A DNA stretch of 27,860 nt, from the NCBI GenBank assembly GCA_964532515.1, contig CAZHKH010000009.1, positions 1 to 27,860 of the forward strand, read 5' to 3'. The stretch's first letter is position 1. The number at the start of each line of letters is the position of its first letter. The stretch is from TMED161 sp964532515. Its GTDB lineage: Bacteria; Fidelibacterota; Marinisomatia; SCGC-AAA003-L08; D37C17. The notes under the pieces were generated by a model. That model was not told where the DNA came from. It was given only the letters and a program-made list of their open reading frames with translations, and did no database searches. Positions 1 to 8,842 of this stretch are shown here, piece by piece. The position numbers were made by a program, and so were the translations under genes.

Positions 1-2538
1 CCATTTACTGATAAAGATGGAAATGGATACTATACACAAGGAGATTGGCACCCTAATCTTGATAAGGTGTATGATACTAACGGAGATGGAGTAAATGATT
101 ATCCTGACTTTGAGGTAGTAAATAATAAGCTTGAGTTTCGTCTTGACTATGATCCTAGTCAAGACTTAAATCTATCATTCCAGACTGGGTATGCATACAC
201 AAAAACTCAGCAGGTTACGGGCGTGGGACGATATCTAGCAGATGGATGGAAAACAAATTACTATCAGCTAAGAGGACGATATAAAAATTGGTTTATGCAA
301 GGATATCTAAATACAAATGATGCGGGGCAAACAAGAGGCTATAATCGTGGAGATCTGATTTTAGACGAATCCAAAAATTATGGGGTACAAATACAAAATG
401 CATTTACAATACCAAAATACTCTACAGAGATAATATGGGGACTTGATTATATGAGAACACTACCATTTACAAATGGAAGTGTTTTGAATGATGGCCCAAA
501 TGGATTTGATGATGATGAAGATAGTGAGTCATATGTATGGGATTTAATTGATCACGATGGGGATGGTTTATCTTACGGCGATGAAGATGAAAAGGCATAT
601 GGAATAGATGAAGATGATGAGTTTACAACTAATATTCTATCAAATGAGCTTGGATTCTATTTCCAGTCTAAAACACAAGTTACAAAATATTTAGGACTTT
701 TGAGTGGGAAATGGGAGTTCATTGGATCTGCAAGATTTGATTATCATGATCAATTAAAAGAAGAGGGTATCTTGTTTGGTCCTAAAGTTGGTCTTACATA
801 TAATCCGATGATGGAGGGTGTTGTGAATGAATTTACAACATTTAGACTTGGCTATGGAAAAGCGTACAACACTCCAACTATTACATCTTTATTTACAAAC
901 CTAATTTTTGGAAGATGGGGAGAAAATTTTACAATGATTCTTAGAGGGAATAGAGATGGGACCCCATACGCAAGGGCAGATAATTCTGGTAATAATGATT
1001 TTGGTGAATGGGGGTTCTCTGTTAATCTGAATGACCCTTTCTTCTATGAAATTAATAATGATGGTTCATGGGGAGATGCAATCAAGCTCGGTTCAAGTGG
1101 CCTTAATGACTGTGTCTTTGATCCTAATAACCCATGCGACCCATATATAGATAGAGTTCAGGGGGCTCCACTATTTTTTAATACTGGAGATGGTGACTAT
1201 CCAGGAGACTATATCCCACTTGACACATTAAATCATATTATCTTTATACCTTCTGCCTATGATGATGGAGTTAATTACACTCCACTTGAGTCTGTGAATC
1301 TTTCGGATGTAGACCCACTTAAATCAGAAAGCATGAGGACTCTTGAGCTAGGTTTTAGTAGTTTTATCCCTCAAATAAATGGACAGCTATCCGCTGAGAT
1401 CTACTTTACAAGGTTCAATGACTTCTTTAGTCCTGCCACCTTTATTACTCCACTTGTAAAGGATCGATATACCGATGAGGTCATTGGTCTTATCTCATCA
1501 AGTCTTGATGGTACATACGCACCCTACGGAACTGCATGGGATGGAATGGATAACGACATGGATTGGTCTGGTTTTGATTATATGGAGCGAGTTGGCATGG
1601 ATGGATATTATATCAGTCAAGATGATATTCAATGTACAAATGGCCTTACCTATCCATGTGGACTCAACCAAGCTAACGGAACATACTATCTAGATTATGA
1701 TCATCTGGAAGATATAATTGGTAATTCCGCCCCACAGGATTGGTCTGTACTGTTTGGATGGGATGATGATAAAGATGGAGATGGAAACTTTGAAGATCCT
1801 GGGGAATGGGGATATGTAGATATATTGTGTGATGAAAACGGAAATGACTGCGACCTTCCAAATGGAGGTTTTATATATACAATTATCCAACCAGATGAAA
1901 TATGGGATAATGTTATAGGTGGTGAAGTTGAAAATAGTCCTCTATCGTACTTAGGCGCATTTGATAATATTAATGGAAGATGGGTCGATGTAGGAATTGA
2001 TGAGTATTCTACCCTAATTGGAGGATACTACGAAGGTGAGATAATTGATGAGGAGACAGGAAAACTTGGATTTCCTGATAAGCTACCAATCATCACACTT
2101 AGCTCTCTTAACTATGGTGAAGTCTACCACTCAGGACTAGATGTAGGCTACACGCATTTCTTCTCTGAAAGATTTACGGCCGATATTAATTTTACATTCT
2201 TTAATTCTACTGACTACTACAATGAATTAACAAAAAGATTTGACCCTATTAATTCTCCAAAATTTAAGTTTAATCTTGCAGCAAGCTATGATTCTAAAAA
2301 ACTAGGCACATTTCTATTTAAACTTAGATATGTAGATAAATTTGATTGGGCAGATGGCACGTGGGCAGGCACTATTGGCCCGTACAATATCCTTGATGTT
2401 CACTATAATTATAAAATATCAGATAATCTTAAGTTTGGAATTACAGCAATGAATCTACTTGATGATAGACACCGAGAATTGATTGGTGGAGCTAAGATGG
2501 GTAGGCAGGTAATTTTTAGGGTAACAACTTTATTCTAA
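1..2538 (+). CDS. TonB-dependent outer-membrane receptor, C-terminal part
   Basis: The frame is already open at base 1, so the N-terminus (signal peptide, plug domain and probably part of the barrel) lies outside the window; a GTG at 67 is internal. About 845 residues are visible. They alternate short amphipathic beta strands with long polar loops and end in an aromatic residue (RVTTLF), as in outer-membrane barrels. The last ~80 residues (NILDVHYNY, LKFGITAMNLLDDRHRE) match the closing strands of TonB-dependent receptors. Such receptors import large or scarce substrates using TonB/ExbBD energy; the substrate cannot be told from this part. Two very acidic loops (490-621 and 1756-1863) carry DxDGDG-type runs resembling calcium-binding loops. 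The 3' end overlaps the convergent DUF3467 gene by 4 nt. Confidence 0.85.
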   Translation, partial: PFTDKDGNGYYTQGDWHPNLDKVYDTNGDGVNDYPDFEVVNNKLEFRLDYDPSQDLNLSFQTGYAYTKTQQVTGVGRYLADGWKTNYYQLRGRYKNWFMQGYLNTNDAGQTRGYNRGDLILDESKNYGVQIQNAFTIPKYSTEIIWGLDYMRTLPFTNGSVLNDGPNGFDDDEDSESYVWDLIDHDGDGLSYGDEDEKAYGIDEDDEFTTNILSNELGFYFQSKTQVTKYLGLLSGKWEFIGSARFDYHDQLKEEGILFGPKVGLTYNPMMEGVVNEFTTFRLGYGKAYNTPTITSLFTNLIFGRWGENFTMILRGNRDGTPYARADNSGNNDFGEWGFSVNLNDPFFYEINNDGSWGDAIKLGSSGLNDCVFDPNNPCDPYIDRVQGAPLFFNTGDGDYPGDYIPLDTLNHIIFIPSAYDDGVNYTPLESVNLSDVDPLKSESMRTLELGFSSFIPQINGQLSAEIYFTRFNDFFSPATFITPLVKDRYTDEVIGLISSSLDGTYAPYGTAWDGMDNDMDWSGFDYMERVGMDGYYISQDDIQCTNGLTYPCGLNQANGTYYLDYDHLEDIIGNSAPQDWSVLFGWDDDKDGDGNFEDPGEWGYVDILCDENGNDCDLPNGGFIYTIIQPDEIWDNVIGGEVENSPLSYLGAFDNINGRWVDVGIDEYSTLIGGYYEGEIIDEETGKLGFPDKLPIITLSSLNYGEVYHSGLDVGYTHFFSERFTADINFTFFNSTDYYNELTKRFDPINSPKFKFNLAASYDSKKLGTFLFKLRYVDKFDWADGTWAGTIGPYNILDVHYNYKISDNLKFGITAMNLLDDRHRELIGGAKMGRQVIFRVTTLF

Positions 2539-2864
2539 TTGGGTAGCATATCATCTGGAAGTTTAAACTGCGGCTGATTTGTTCCTTCTTTCTTTAAAAC
2601 TTTAATCTCTCCAAACTTATCTTCAAATTTTTTAATGTTATCTTGCAGGGCAAACATTAATGTTTTAACGTGCATAGGAGACATAATGATTCTTGATTTA
2701 ACTTTTGCTTTTGCCATTCCAGGTAAAACTCTGATATAGTCTAACACAAATTCAGCGGCTGAGTGTGTGACTACAACAAAATTACTGTATTCAATGTTCG
2801 TTGATTCTTCATTAAACTCAATCTTTATCTGCTGGGGCTTGTTTTTTGGTTTTTCAATACTCAT
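2535..2864 (-). CDS. DUF3467 family protein
   Basis: This 109-residue soluble protein matches the DUF3467 pattern. It has an EYSNFVVVTHSAAEFVLDY core, then LPGMAKAKVKSRIIMSP and HVKTLMFALQDNIKKFE, covering most of its length. The family is small, widespread and of unknown biochemical role. There is no signal peptide or membrane segment, so it is probably cytoplasmic. The ATG overlaps the TGA of the upstream zinc-ribbon gene in an ATGA arrangement, which implies translational coupling. The stop codon overlaps the stop of the convergent TonB receptor gene by 4 nt. Confidence 0.8.
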   Translation of the reverse strand: MSIEKPKNKPQQIKIEFNEESTNIEYSNFVVVTHSAAEFVLDYIRVLPGMAKAKVKSRIIMSPMHVKTLMFALQDNIKKFEDKFGEIKVLKKEGTNQPQFKLPDDMLPN

Positions 2865-3265
2865 TTGCTATCCTTTTCATTGTTTTTTCTATTGAATTCT
2901 TGCCAATCCTCATCAATGCCATCCCACTTTCTAAATTCTTCCTCATCCGTTGTAACTTCCTTTAAATCCTCTGTTCTCTCCATATATTTGATTTTATTCC
3001 TATTCTCTTCATATTCATTTGGATTTGTTTCATCTCTTAACTCTTCTTCTGTTTCAGATGTATGGTTAATCTCATCTCCATAAACAGTTTTATCAAAGAA
3101 ATCAAGCTCCTGGACGTAACCATTCATCATTAGATACTCTAAAAAGCCTACATATTTTTGTTGATGAAAATTAGCTTTGCATATGCGACACCTTAAAACC
3201 TCAGAAAGCTCTTTCTGAGAAAGGGTCGAGCCACAATTTGGACATATTATTTCCTCAAATTCCAT
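2861..3265 (-). CDS. Zinc-ribbon protein with acidic tail
   Basis: This 134-residue protein has an N-terminal CPNC and CRIC pair at about residues 9-12 and 28-31, the usual ligand set of a zinc ribbon. The rest (from about residue 60) is strongly acidic and rich in Glu, Asp and Asn, probably disordered. No enzymatic motif is visible. A GGAG ribosome-binding site sits just before the ATG. It is coupled to the DUF3467 gene by a 4-nt overlap, so the two probably work together, perhaps as a small regulatory or adaptor pair; this is an inference from spacing. Function unknown. Confidence 0.6.
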   Translation of the reverse strand: MEFEEIICPNCGSTLSQKELSEVLRCRICKANFHQQKYVGFLEYLMMNGYVQELDFFDKTVYGDEINHTSETEEELRDETNPNEYEENRNKIKYMERTEDLKEVTTDEEEFRKWDGIDEDWQEFNRKNNEKDSK

Positions 3266-3325
3266 TATTTCTCCGCTGTGTTGGATAAAAATATAGTCTA
3301 GTTAAAGCTAATGGTCAATTAAATT

Positions 3326-4435
3326 TTAAAACTTTTTTGATTTATTAGAATTATGTAAATCTCTTATTAAGCTACTTTCACTTTTAGAAACTAATTGTCC
3401 TCTTCTTTCTTTAACTATTTTAAGTGTTGATAAAAATTTATCAATGTCAGTTATATCATTTCTCCCCCAAGAAAAAGAAGGAATAAATTTATCTTGAAAT
3501 TCTCCACCAAAGACATTCGCTCCTAACCCCATATATGTTCCGGTATTGAGCATTGTTGATATCCCTGTTTTTGTATAGTCCCCTACCATGCATCCTACAA
3601 ACATTTCACCGGTATCGATATTATTATCACCAATTTTAAATTTTACGCTACTATAGTTATTTTTAAGATCGCTATTATTTGTATTCGCCCCTAAATTAAC
3701 CCATTCTCCAATATATGAATGACCAATGTAGCCATCATGCTGTTTATTGCTATATCCATGAAAAGTTGAGCATTCTACTTCGCCACCAATCTTACAGTGT
3801 GGGCCTATAGATACCTCTCCTCTAAGTTTTGTCCCAGGGTTTATAATGCTATTTTTCCCAATATATGTATTCCCCTTTATTAAAGCACCTATATCAATAA
3901 ATGCATGGTCATCAATAATAATCGGACCATCTGATGCATCTAGAATAGCGCCCGCTGAGACTTTTGCTGAGCTTGAAATATGGATATTAGCTTTATTGAT
4001 TACGATACAAGAAGAGTGCAGTTCCCCTTCGATTCTCATATCAAATTTTTGTTTATCATAATCAAGCATTGGATCTCCTGCATAATTCCACAAATAATAT
4101 TCTTGAATATCTTGCCAATCCTTATTCTTGAAATCAGCTAAACTCATCTCTTCTTTTATCTCTTCTGGGTCATTTGGACATACATCATCGCTATTAGAGT
4201 AAATTATTTTTGATGGGGGAATAATATCTGGATTCACTATTAAATCAGGATATCGTTCAGATACTATATCTTTTATACTATCTCTAACGATGAGAATAAG
4301 TTTATCTTTATCATCCATAGAGCTTTGAATTCGATCCAGATGACTAAATGCGCCTGATCTAATCTCAAATACCGCATGATTTAGAGAGAAGGGGTAAAAG
4401 TTCTCTGGTTTATGTTCAAAAATTGTATATATCAT
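3326..4435 (-). CDS. Alternative GlmU-type sugar nucleotidyltransferase/acetyltransferase
   Basis: The protein has 369 residues. Its N-terminus (HKPENFYPFSLNHAVFEIR, residues 8-26) resembles the opening of the alternative GlmU family of Bacteroidota and relatives (UDP-GlcNAc diphosphorylase/glucosamine-1-phosphate N-acetyltransferase). From about residue 143 to 330 it is a left-handed parallel beta-helix of hexapeptide repeats. This includes the family signature GEWVNLGANTNNSDLKNNY (243-261). Canonical GlmU makes UDP-GlcNAc for peptidoglycan and lipopolysaccharide in the cytoplasm, and this family is thought to substitute for it. The N-terminal part is short (~130 residues) and I see no classical GxGxR nucleotidyltransferase loop, so only the acetyltransferase half is well supported. 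The start overlaps the upstream gene by 4 nt (ATGA). Confidence 0.75.
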   Translation of the reverse strand: MIYTIFEHKPENFYPFSLNHAVFEIRSGAFSHLDRIQSSMDDKDKLILIVRDSIKDIVSERYPDLIVNPDIIPPSKIIYSNSDDVCPNDPEEIKEEMSLADFKNKDWQDIQEYYLWNYAGDPMLDYDKQKFDMRIEGELHSSCIVINKANIHISSSAKVSAGAILDASDGPIIIDDHAFIDIGALIKGNTYIGKNSIINPGTKLRGEVSIGPHCKIGGEVECSTFHGYSNKQHDGYIGHSYIGEWVNLGANTNNSDLKNNYSSVKFKIGDNNIDTGEMFVGCMVGDYTKTGISTMLNTGTYMGLGANVFGGEFQDKFIPSFSWGRNDITDIDKFLSTLKIVKERRGQLVSKSESSLIRDLHNSNKSKKF

Positions 4436-4986
4436 ATTTTTCCTAGTAGATACTCAACAGAATTGTATGAAATATCTTCTTTATTTGCTTGAAGCTGTAT
4501 ATTATAAAATAAATCTGAATAATTTGATACAAAACCAACCTTATGCTTTGATCTTAATTGATTAATTAGCATAGATATCTCAAATGAAAAATTAATATTC
4601 AAATCAATAATAATATCATACTTTTTAAAGTATATCTCATCTAATATTTTTTTAGAGTTACTGATTTTTCCTCTTTTAGATATATTGAGAAGAAATGTTT
4701 TAATATTATAAAAATTTAGTTTATACTCGATTCTATTGTTGACAATAAATGAGAACTCTGCATTTTTATTTTTATATGAATCAACAATGCTAGATATGCA
4801 TCGCATTGATTTGGAAACTAGGTCTTGTTCAATGGGAAGAACAATTAAAATTTGAGGAGAGTCTGAACGAATAGAGGAAAAGTTGCTACTATCACTAATT
4901 TTTTCTAGCTTCCCTACTAATTTCAACCAAGCTATTTTAAGGTTTAGTTTGAGTAGTTTTAAATTCATAAATTCACTATAATTCAC
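4432..4986 (-). CDS. Short GT9-like (heptosyltransferase half) or DUF6913-like protein
   Basis: The protein has 184 residues when read from a GTG at 4986. An ATG at 4968 (codon 7) is an equally good start, and neither has a clear ribosome-binding site. The segments ILIVLPIEQD, YDIIIDLNINFSFE and KHKVGF, in that order, resemble the N-terminal Rossmann half of family 9 glycosyltransferases (the DVVIDL...RxGF pattern). Those enzymes are about 340 residues with a second, donor-binding domain that is absent here. The length and the ending also resemble the short DUF6913 proteins of Bacteroidota. It is coupled by a 4-nt overlap to alternative GlmU, which fits an envelope-sugar setting. Enzymatic activity is doubtful. 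Confidence 0.45.
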   Translation of the reverse strand: MNYSEFMNLKLLKLNLKIAWLKLVGKLEKISDSSNFSSIRSDSPQILIVLPIEQDLVSKSMRCISSIVDSYKNKNAEFSFIVNNRIEYKLNFYNIKTFLLNISKRGKISNSKKILDEIYFKKYDIIIDLNINFSFEISMLINQLRSKHKVGFVSNYSDLFYNIQLQANKEDISYNSVEYLLGKI

Positions 4987-4990
4987 TATA
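4971..4990. repeat. Tandem decamer in divergent start region
   Basis: The decamer ATTCACTATA occurs twice in direct succession, spanning the GTG start option of the leftward gene. It lies at the edge of the short region separating divergent genes (leftward from 4986 or 4968, rightward from 5044). That region must hold both promoters, but I cannot assign -35/-10 boxes with confidence. The repeat could be an operator half-site pair or chance in AT-rich DNA. Its position also favours the ATG at 4968 as the real start of the leftward gene. Confidence 0.35.
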
Positions 4991-5043
4991 ATGTTTAACC
5001 AAAAGTTAGTTAAAGAATACCTATTTTACATGTTTTAAAATAA

Positions 5044-7278
5044 GTGAGCATCTACAAGTATATATTATTACCTTATTTCCTGTTTTCAATAAGTGTTGGA
5101 GCGGAGGACTACCTTTGGCCAACAAACGCAAGCAAAACTATTACGGGAGTTTTTGGAGATATCCGTCCCTTTAGATATCATACTGGAATTGATATAAGGA
5201 CCTATGGAATTAATGGCCTTGATATATACGCCATACAGGATGGATACATATCCAGAATAGCAGTAAGCACCTCAGGGTATGGTAAAGTAGTTTATATTAA
5301 AATGAAGGATGGGAATACCTCTGTGTACGCGCATCTTGATCGGTTTAATGAAAAATTGGAGTTAATTAAAGAGCAACTTCAAAAACAATGTGATTGCTTT
5401 TCTTTCAACCATACCTTCTCTCCAGATCAGTATCCAATTAAAAGAGGAGAGGTTATAGGCTACACTGGTGATTCTGGAAGCCTATCTGGACCACATATTC
5501 ATTTTGAGATAAGAAACAAAAAAGGCGAGCCATTCAATCCTCTGCTTACTAATTATACCATTAAAGACAATATCCCCCCTACTCCAAAAAAATTAATAAT
5601 AACTAATCTAAATAAGGAAAGCTACATTAATGGCCTACCAAAAATAACAGAATTTGATCTAGAAAAAATATCAGATACAAAGTATGTAATTAATGGAATA
5701 ATATCAGTTTCAGGGGAAATTGGAATTTCTGCAGAGATTTATGATAAAATAAATGATCAGCCATTTAATTTTGGACTGTATAGAATAAAACTTGAAATAG
5801 ATGACAATGTTATCTATCAATCTGAATACAATCATATAAATTTCAATGAAGGCTACAAAATTTATTCAGAAAGAGACTACGCTAAATATTCTTTTGAAAG
5901 GAAAAAAGTATACAGCCTATATAAGAAAAATAATTATGAGCCCTCTTCATTCGTTAAAAGTCTACCAATAAAAAAAATATCTTTTAATGATAGATCATAC
6001 CACAAATGTAAAATTACAGCTTCTGACTATAATGGAAATGAAATAGAAATTAATTTTGACCTACTCTCAACTAAAAATAAAAACACAATTATTAATGTAA
6101 AAAATCAAGATAAAGGGCTTGTAATCGAATCTAATGATGAAAAATTAAAATCAATAGACGCCTATCTTGTTAACGAATTAGATGAAACCATAATATCTGC
6201 TGATCTTAAAATAGATACCCTATCAACAACAAACTACTTTGTACATAATAATTCTAAAATACTTTTAAATACTCTAGCATTGCAACCTATCTATAAGGAT
6301 GGAACCATAGGGCCGACACAATATCATAAAATGAAATCTGAGGATACAATGCTGAAGGGTAAAATTAAATTAGTTGATAATGAGAGAGGAATATCTTTTG
6401 GTTTTGAAGAAAGCTGGTTCTCTGAAAAACAGCCAGTTCTGGGCTTAACATTGGATAAAAAATTATATAAATTCCCTCTCTATCAAATTTCTTCCAGAGA
6501 ATATATCTCTGATATATTTTATCCTCTGGAGCTTAGAGACTTAACAAAAGCATCTGTGTTTTATTTAGATTCTACGGTCCATCAATTTTCAGTAAATATA
6601 AATTCTAATGTATCAATCTCTGGATTTCCACTTATTTTAAATGATAAATCAATAACCCTTAAATCAACCGAGAAACAAAAGTATGTATCCTTTGATGAAA
6701 GTAATCATGACGACTCTTTTGTATATATTGAAGACTATATGGATAAAAATTTAATAGATGGAATGGATATTATGTATGGCCCCTTTTTAATAGGCCCCCA
6801 ATCTGTCCCATTTAAAGATGAATTTGAATTATTCTATGAAAATGAGAAAAAATATGCAAACATAGGGATATTCAAGTATGACAGCTACAATAAAAAATGG
6901 AAATTTAGTGATAATCAAAAAGATGATGGACGAATCAAAACAAAAATTAAGACTGGAGGTATCTACTCAATTATTAGAGATGATGAAGCCCCTATTGTCA
7001 CAAAAAAAATTCCAAATGTCGGTTCCACATATAGACATGATGATTTTAATATGCTTCAATATGAAATTAAAGATGAGCTTTCAGGAATAAAAGATGAAAA
7101 TAGTATAGAGGTGCTACTTGATGGCGAAAAAGTAATTATTGAATATAATACCTATAGAGGTATAGTTTTTTATGAATTAAAAGAACCTCTAGAGATAGGT
7201 ACTCATACAATTGAGGTTACAATAAAAGACAACTGTGATAATGAGAAAAGGATTAAAGGGAATTTTTACATTAAATGA
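5044..7278 (+). CDS. Secreted M23 family metallopeptidase with C-terminal Ig-like region
   Basis: The protein has 744 residues from a GTG start. It begins with a signal peptide (hydrophobic residues 7-19, likely cleavage near 20). The M23/LytM domain occupies about residues 30-165 and all key residues are intact: HxxxD (His46, Asp50), YAHLDR (His97) and HIHFE (His151, His153). Such domains cut peptidoglycan cross-bridges in the periplasm, or act as LytM activators when the residues are missing; here they are present. The remaining ~580 residues are beta-rich, ending in an Ig-like segment (ELSGIKDENSIEVLLDG, then a strand-rich tail). No Shine-Dalgarno sequence is visible. The stop overlaps the cytidine deaminase ATG by 4 nt, making it the first gene of the nucleoside-salvage run. 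Confidence 0.85.
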   Translation: MSIYKYILLPYFLFSISVGAEDYLWPTNASKTITGVFGDIRPFRYHTGIDIRTYGINGLDIYAIQDGYISRIAVSTSGYGKVVYIKMKDGNTSVYAHLDRFNEKLELIKEQLQKQCDCFSFNHTFSPDQYPIKRGEVIGYTGDSGSLSGPHIHFEIRNKKGEPFNPLLTNYTIKDNIPPTPKKLIITNLNKESYINGLPKITEFDLEKISDTKYVINGIISVSGEIGISAEIYDKINDQPFNFGLYRIKLEIDDNVIYQSEYNHINFNEGYKIYSERDYAKYSFERKKVYSLYKKNNYEPSSFVKSLPIKKISFNDRSYHKCKITASDYNGNEIEINFDLLSTKNKNTIINVKNQDKGLVIESNDEKLKSIDAYLVNELDETIISADLKIDTLSTTNYFVHNNSKILLNTLALQPIYKDGTIGPTQYHKMKSEDTMLKGKIKLVDNERGISFGFEESWFSEKQPVLGLTLDKKLYKFPLYQISSREYISDIFYPLELRDLTKASVFYLDSTVHQFSVNINSNVSISGFPLILNDKSITLKSTEKQKYVSFDESNHDDSFVYIEDYMDKNLIDGMDIMYGPFLIGPQSVPFKDEFELFYENEKKYANIGIFKYDSYNKKWKFSDNQKDDGRIKTKIKTGGIYSIIRDDEAPIVTKKIPNVGSTYRHDDFNMLQYEIKDELSGIKDENSIEVLLDGEKVIIEYNTYRGIVFYELKEPLEIGTHTIEVTIKDNCDNEKRIKGNFYIK

Positions 7279-7649
7279 TTGATCAAATAAAATTAATAAA
7301 TAGTGCGCTAGAAGCGCAGCAAAAGGCGATATGTCCATACAGCAATTATGCTGTGGGTGCCTCCCTCCTCTCAGACAACCATGAAATAATAATCGGTTTT
7401 AATATAGAGTCAAAGGCCTATCCAACAACTCTGTGCGCAGAGAGAGTAGCTATTTTTTCTGCTTTATCACAAGGATATACAAATTTTCTAGCAATGGCCG
7501 TTGTAACAGAGGATGGTGCTTCCCCATGCGGCTCATGTCGACAAATTATTGCAGAGTACGCTGGTGACATACCAATCATAATTTCTAATACCAATAAAGA
7601 CTATAAAGAAACAACTACGTTCAAATTATTACCAAACCCTTTTATATAA
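7275..7649 (+). CDS. cdd: Cytidine deaminase
   Basis: The protein has 124 residues, the compact homotetrameric type. The zinc site is complete: Cys54 and catalytic Glu56 in CAER, then Cys85 and Cys88 in PCGSC. PYSNYAVGASLL (21-32) and GFNIES (41-46) are the substrate-loop signatures. It hydrolyses cytidine and deoxycytidine to uridine and deoxyuridine in the cytoplasm. It starts inside the stop of the M23 gene (ATGA) and its TAA is followed directly by the uridine kinase ATG with no spacer. It supplies uridine to the next enzyme and deoxyuridine to thymidine kinase two genes on. Confidence 0.95.
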   Translation: MIDQIKLINSALEAQQKAICPYSNYAVGASLLSDNHEIIIGFNIESKAYPTTLCAERVAIFSALSQGYTNFLAMAVVTEDGASPCGSCRQIIAEYAGDIPIIISNTNKDYKETTTFKLLPNPFI

Positions 7650-8291
7650 ATGAATAAAAATCCACTTATAATAGGTATATCTGGAGGTACAGGGTCCGGG
7701 AAAACTAGATTCACAAAGGAGTTGATTTCTAGATGCAATTCCAATGATTTGATATATATATCACAGGACTCTTACTATAAGGATTTATCCCATTTAAGCT
7801 ATAATGATAGATGCCAAATGAATTTTGATAGTCCTGATGCTATTGATTTTAAAGAGCTACATGAGGATCTTAAAAATTTATTAAATAATAATGATGTAAA
7901 TATCCCTGTTTATAACTATAAAAGACATAAAAGGATGAAAGACTCTACCAAATTGGAGCCAAGGCCAATTATTATTCTTGAAGGAATTTTTTCATTATAT
8001 AAATCAGAAATACGAGAGCTAATAGACTGTAAAATTTTTGTAGATACTCCCGCAGATATCCGAATTTTAAGACGTGCAAAAAGGGATATAAACAAACGAG
8101 ACAGATCAATAGAGTCCGTATTCTCTCAGTACATTGAAACGGTCAGACCTATGCATGAAAAATTTGTTGAACCAACTAAAACTTATGCAGATATTATAGT
8201 GATGGATGGAGGAAAAAATAAGATGGCATTAGATATTATTGATAAAAAACTCTTGCCTATGATTAAGGATAAAGTAGATGCAAAGACATAG
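7650..8291 (+). CDS. udk: Uridine/cytidine kinase
   Basis: The protein has 213 residues, the normal length for bacterial Udk. The Walker A loop GGTGSGKT is at residues 12-19. ISQDSYYKDLS carries the catalytic Asp region, NFDSPDAIDF is the nucleoside-binding segment, and IILEGIFSLY is followed by the lid region RRAKRDINKRDRS. It phosphorylates uridine and cytidine to UMP and CMP. Translation starts on the base after the cytidine deaminase stop, and the last 14 nt overlap the thymidine kinase gene, so the three salvage enzymes are almost certainly co-translated. Confidence 0.95.
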   Translation: MNKNPLIIGISGGTGSGKTRFTKELISRCNSNDLIYISQDSYYKDLSHLSYNDRCQMNFDSPDAIDFKELHEDLKNLLNNNDVNIPVYNYKRHKRMKDSTKLEPRPIIILEGIFSLYKSEIRELIDCKIFVDTPADIRILRRAKRDINKRDRSIESVFSQYIETVRPMHEKFVEPTKTYADIIVMDGGKNKMALDIIDKKLLPMIKDKVDAKT

Positions 8292-8826
8292 AAATTGTGG
8301 CTGGATAGAAGTTGTCTGTGGTCCAATGTTCAGCGGAAAAACAGAAGAGCTTATTAGAAGACTCGTAAGAGCCCAGTATGCTAAACAAAAAGTAGCAATA
8401 TTTAAACCTAAAACCGATAATAGGTATAGTGATGATTATATTGTATCTCACAATAAACGAAAAATTAAATCTATTATTGTCGACTCTTCTGAAAATATAT
8501 ATAAATATAAAGACAAGGCAGACGTTTTTGGAATTGATGAGGCTCAATTTTTTGATGATGGACTGATTGAAATTTCTAATCAATTGGCAAAAGCCAATAA
8601 GCGAGTGGTTATTGCAGGTCTTGACAAGGACTATACTGGAAAATCATTTGGTCCAATACACCAACTAATGATTGATGCTGAGTATGTATCTAAGGTTAAT
8701 GCAATATGTATAACGTGTGGTGATCCCGCTAGTTTTACGCAGAGGATCTCATCAGAAAAAGATTTAGTTGTAGTTGGAGAAACAGATAAATATGAAGCGC
8801 GATGCCGGAAGTGCTTTCAGCCATAA
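8278..8826 (+). CDS. tdk: Thymidine kinase (type II)
   Basis: The protein has 182 residues. The P-loop GPMFSGKT is at residues 15-22, and the Walker B/catalytic segment GIDEAQFF has Glu88 as the base. The structural zinc of the type II (TK1-like) fold is held by Cys144/Cys147 (CITC) and Cys176/Cys179 (CRKC), all present. It phosphorylates thymidine and deoxyuridine to dTMP and dUMP. The chosen ATG overlaps the uridine kinase end by 14 nt and places the P-loop at the usual distance from the N-terminus. The nucleoside transporter gene follows after 16 nt with its own ribosome-binding site. Confidence 0.95.
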   Translation: MQRHRNCGWIEVVCGPMFSGKTEELIRRLVRAQYAKQKVAIFKPKTDNRYSDDYIVSHNKRKIKSIIVDSSENIYKYKDKADVFGIDEAQFFDDGLIEISNQLAKANKRVVIAGLDKDYTGKSFGPIHQLMIDAEYVSKVNAICITCGDPASFTQRISSEKDLVVVGETDKYEARCRKCFQP

Positions 8827-8842
8827 ACTTTAAGGAGAAAAT

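Noticed and set aside
1475..1890. Small open frames inside the TonB receptor region on both strands
   Set aside because: They overlap a well-supported long coding sequence and show no family features of their own.
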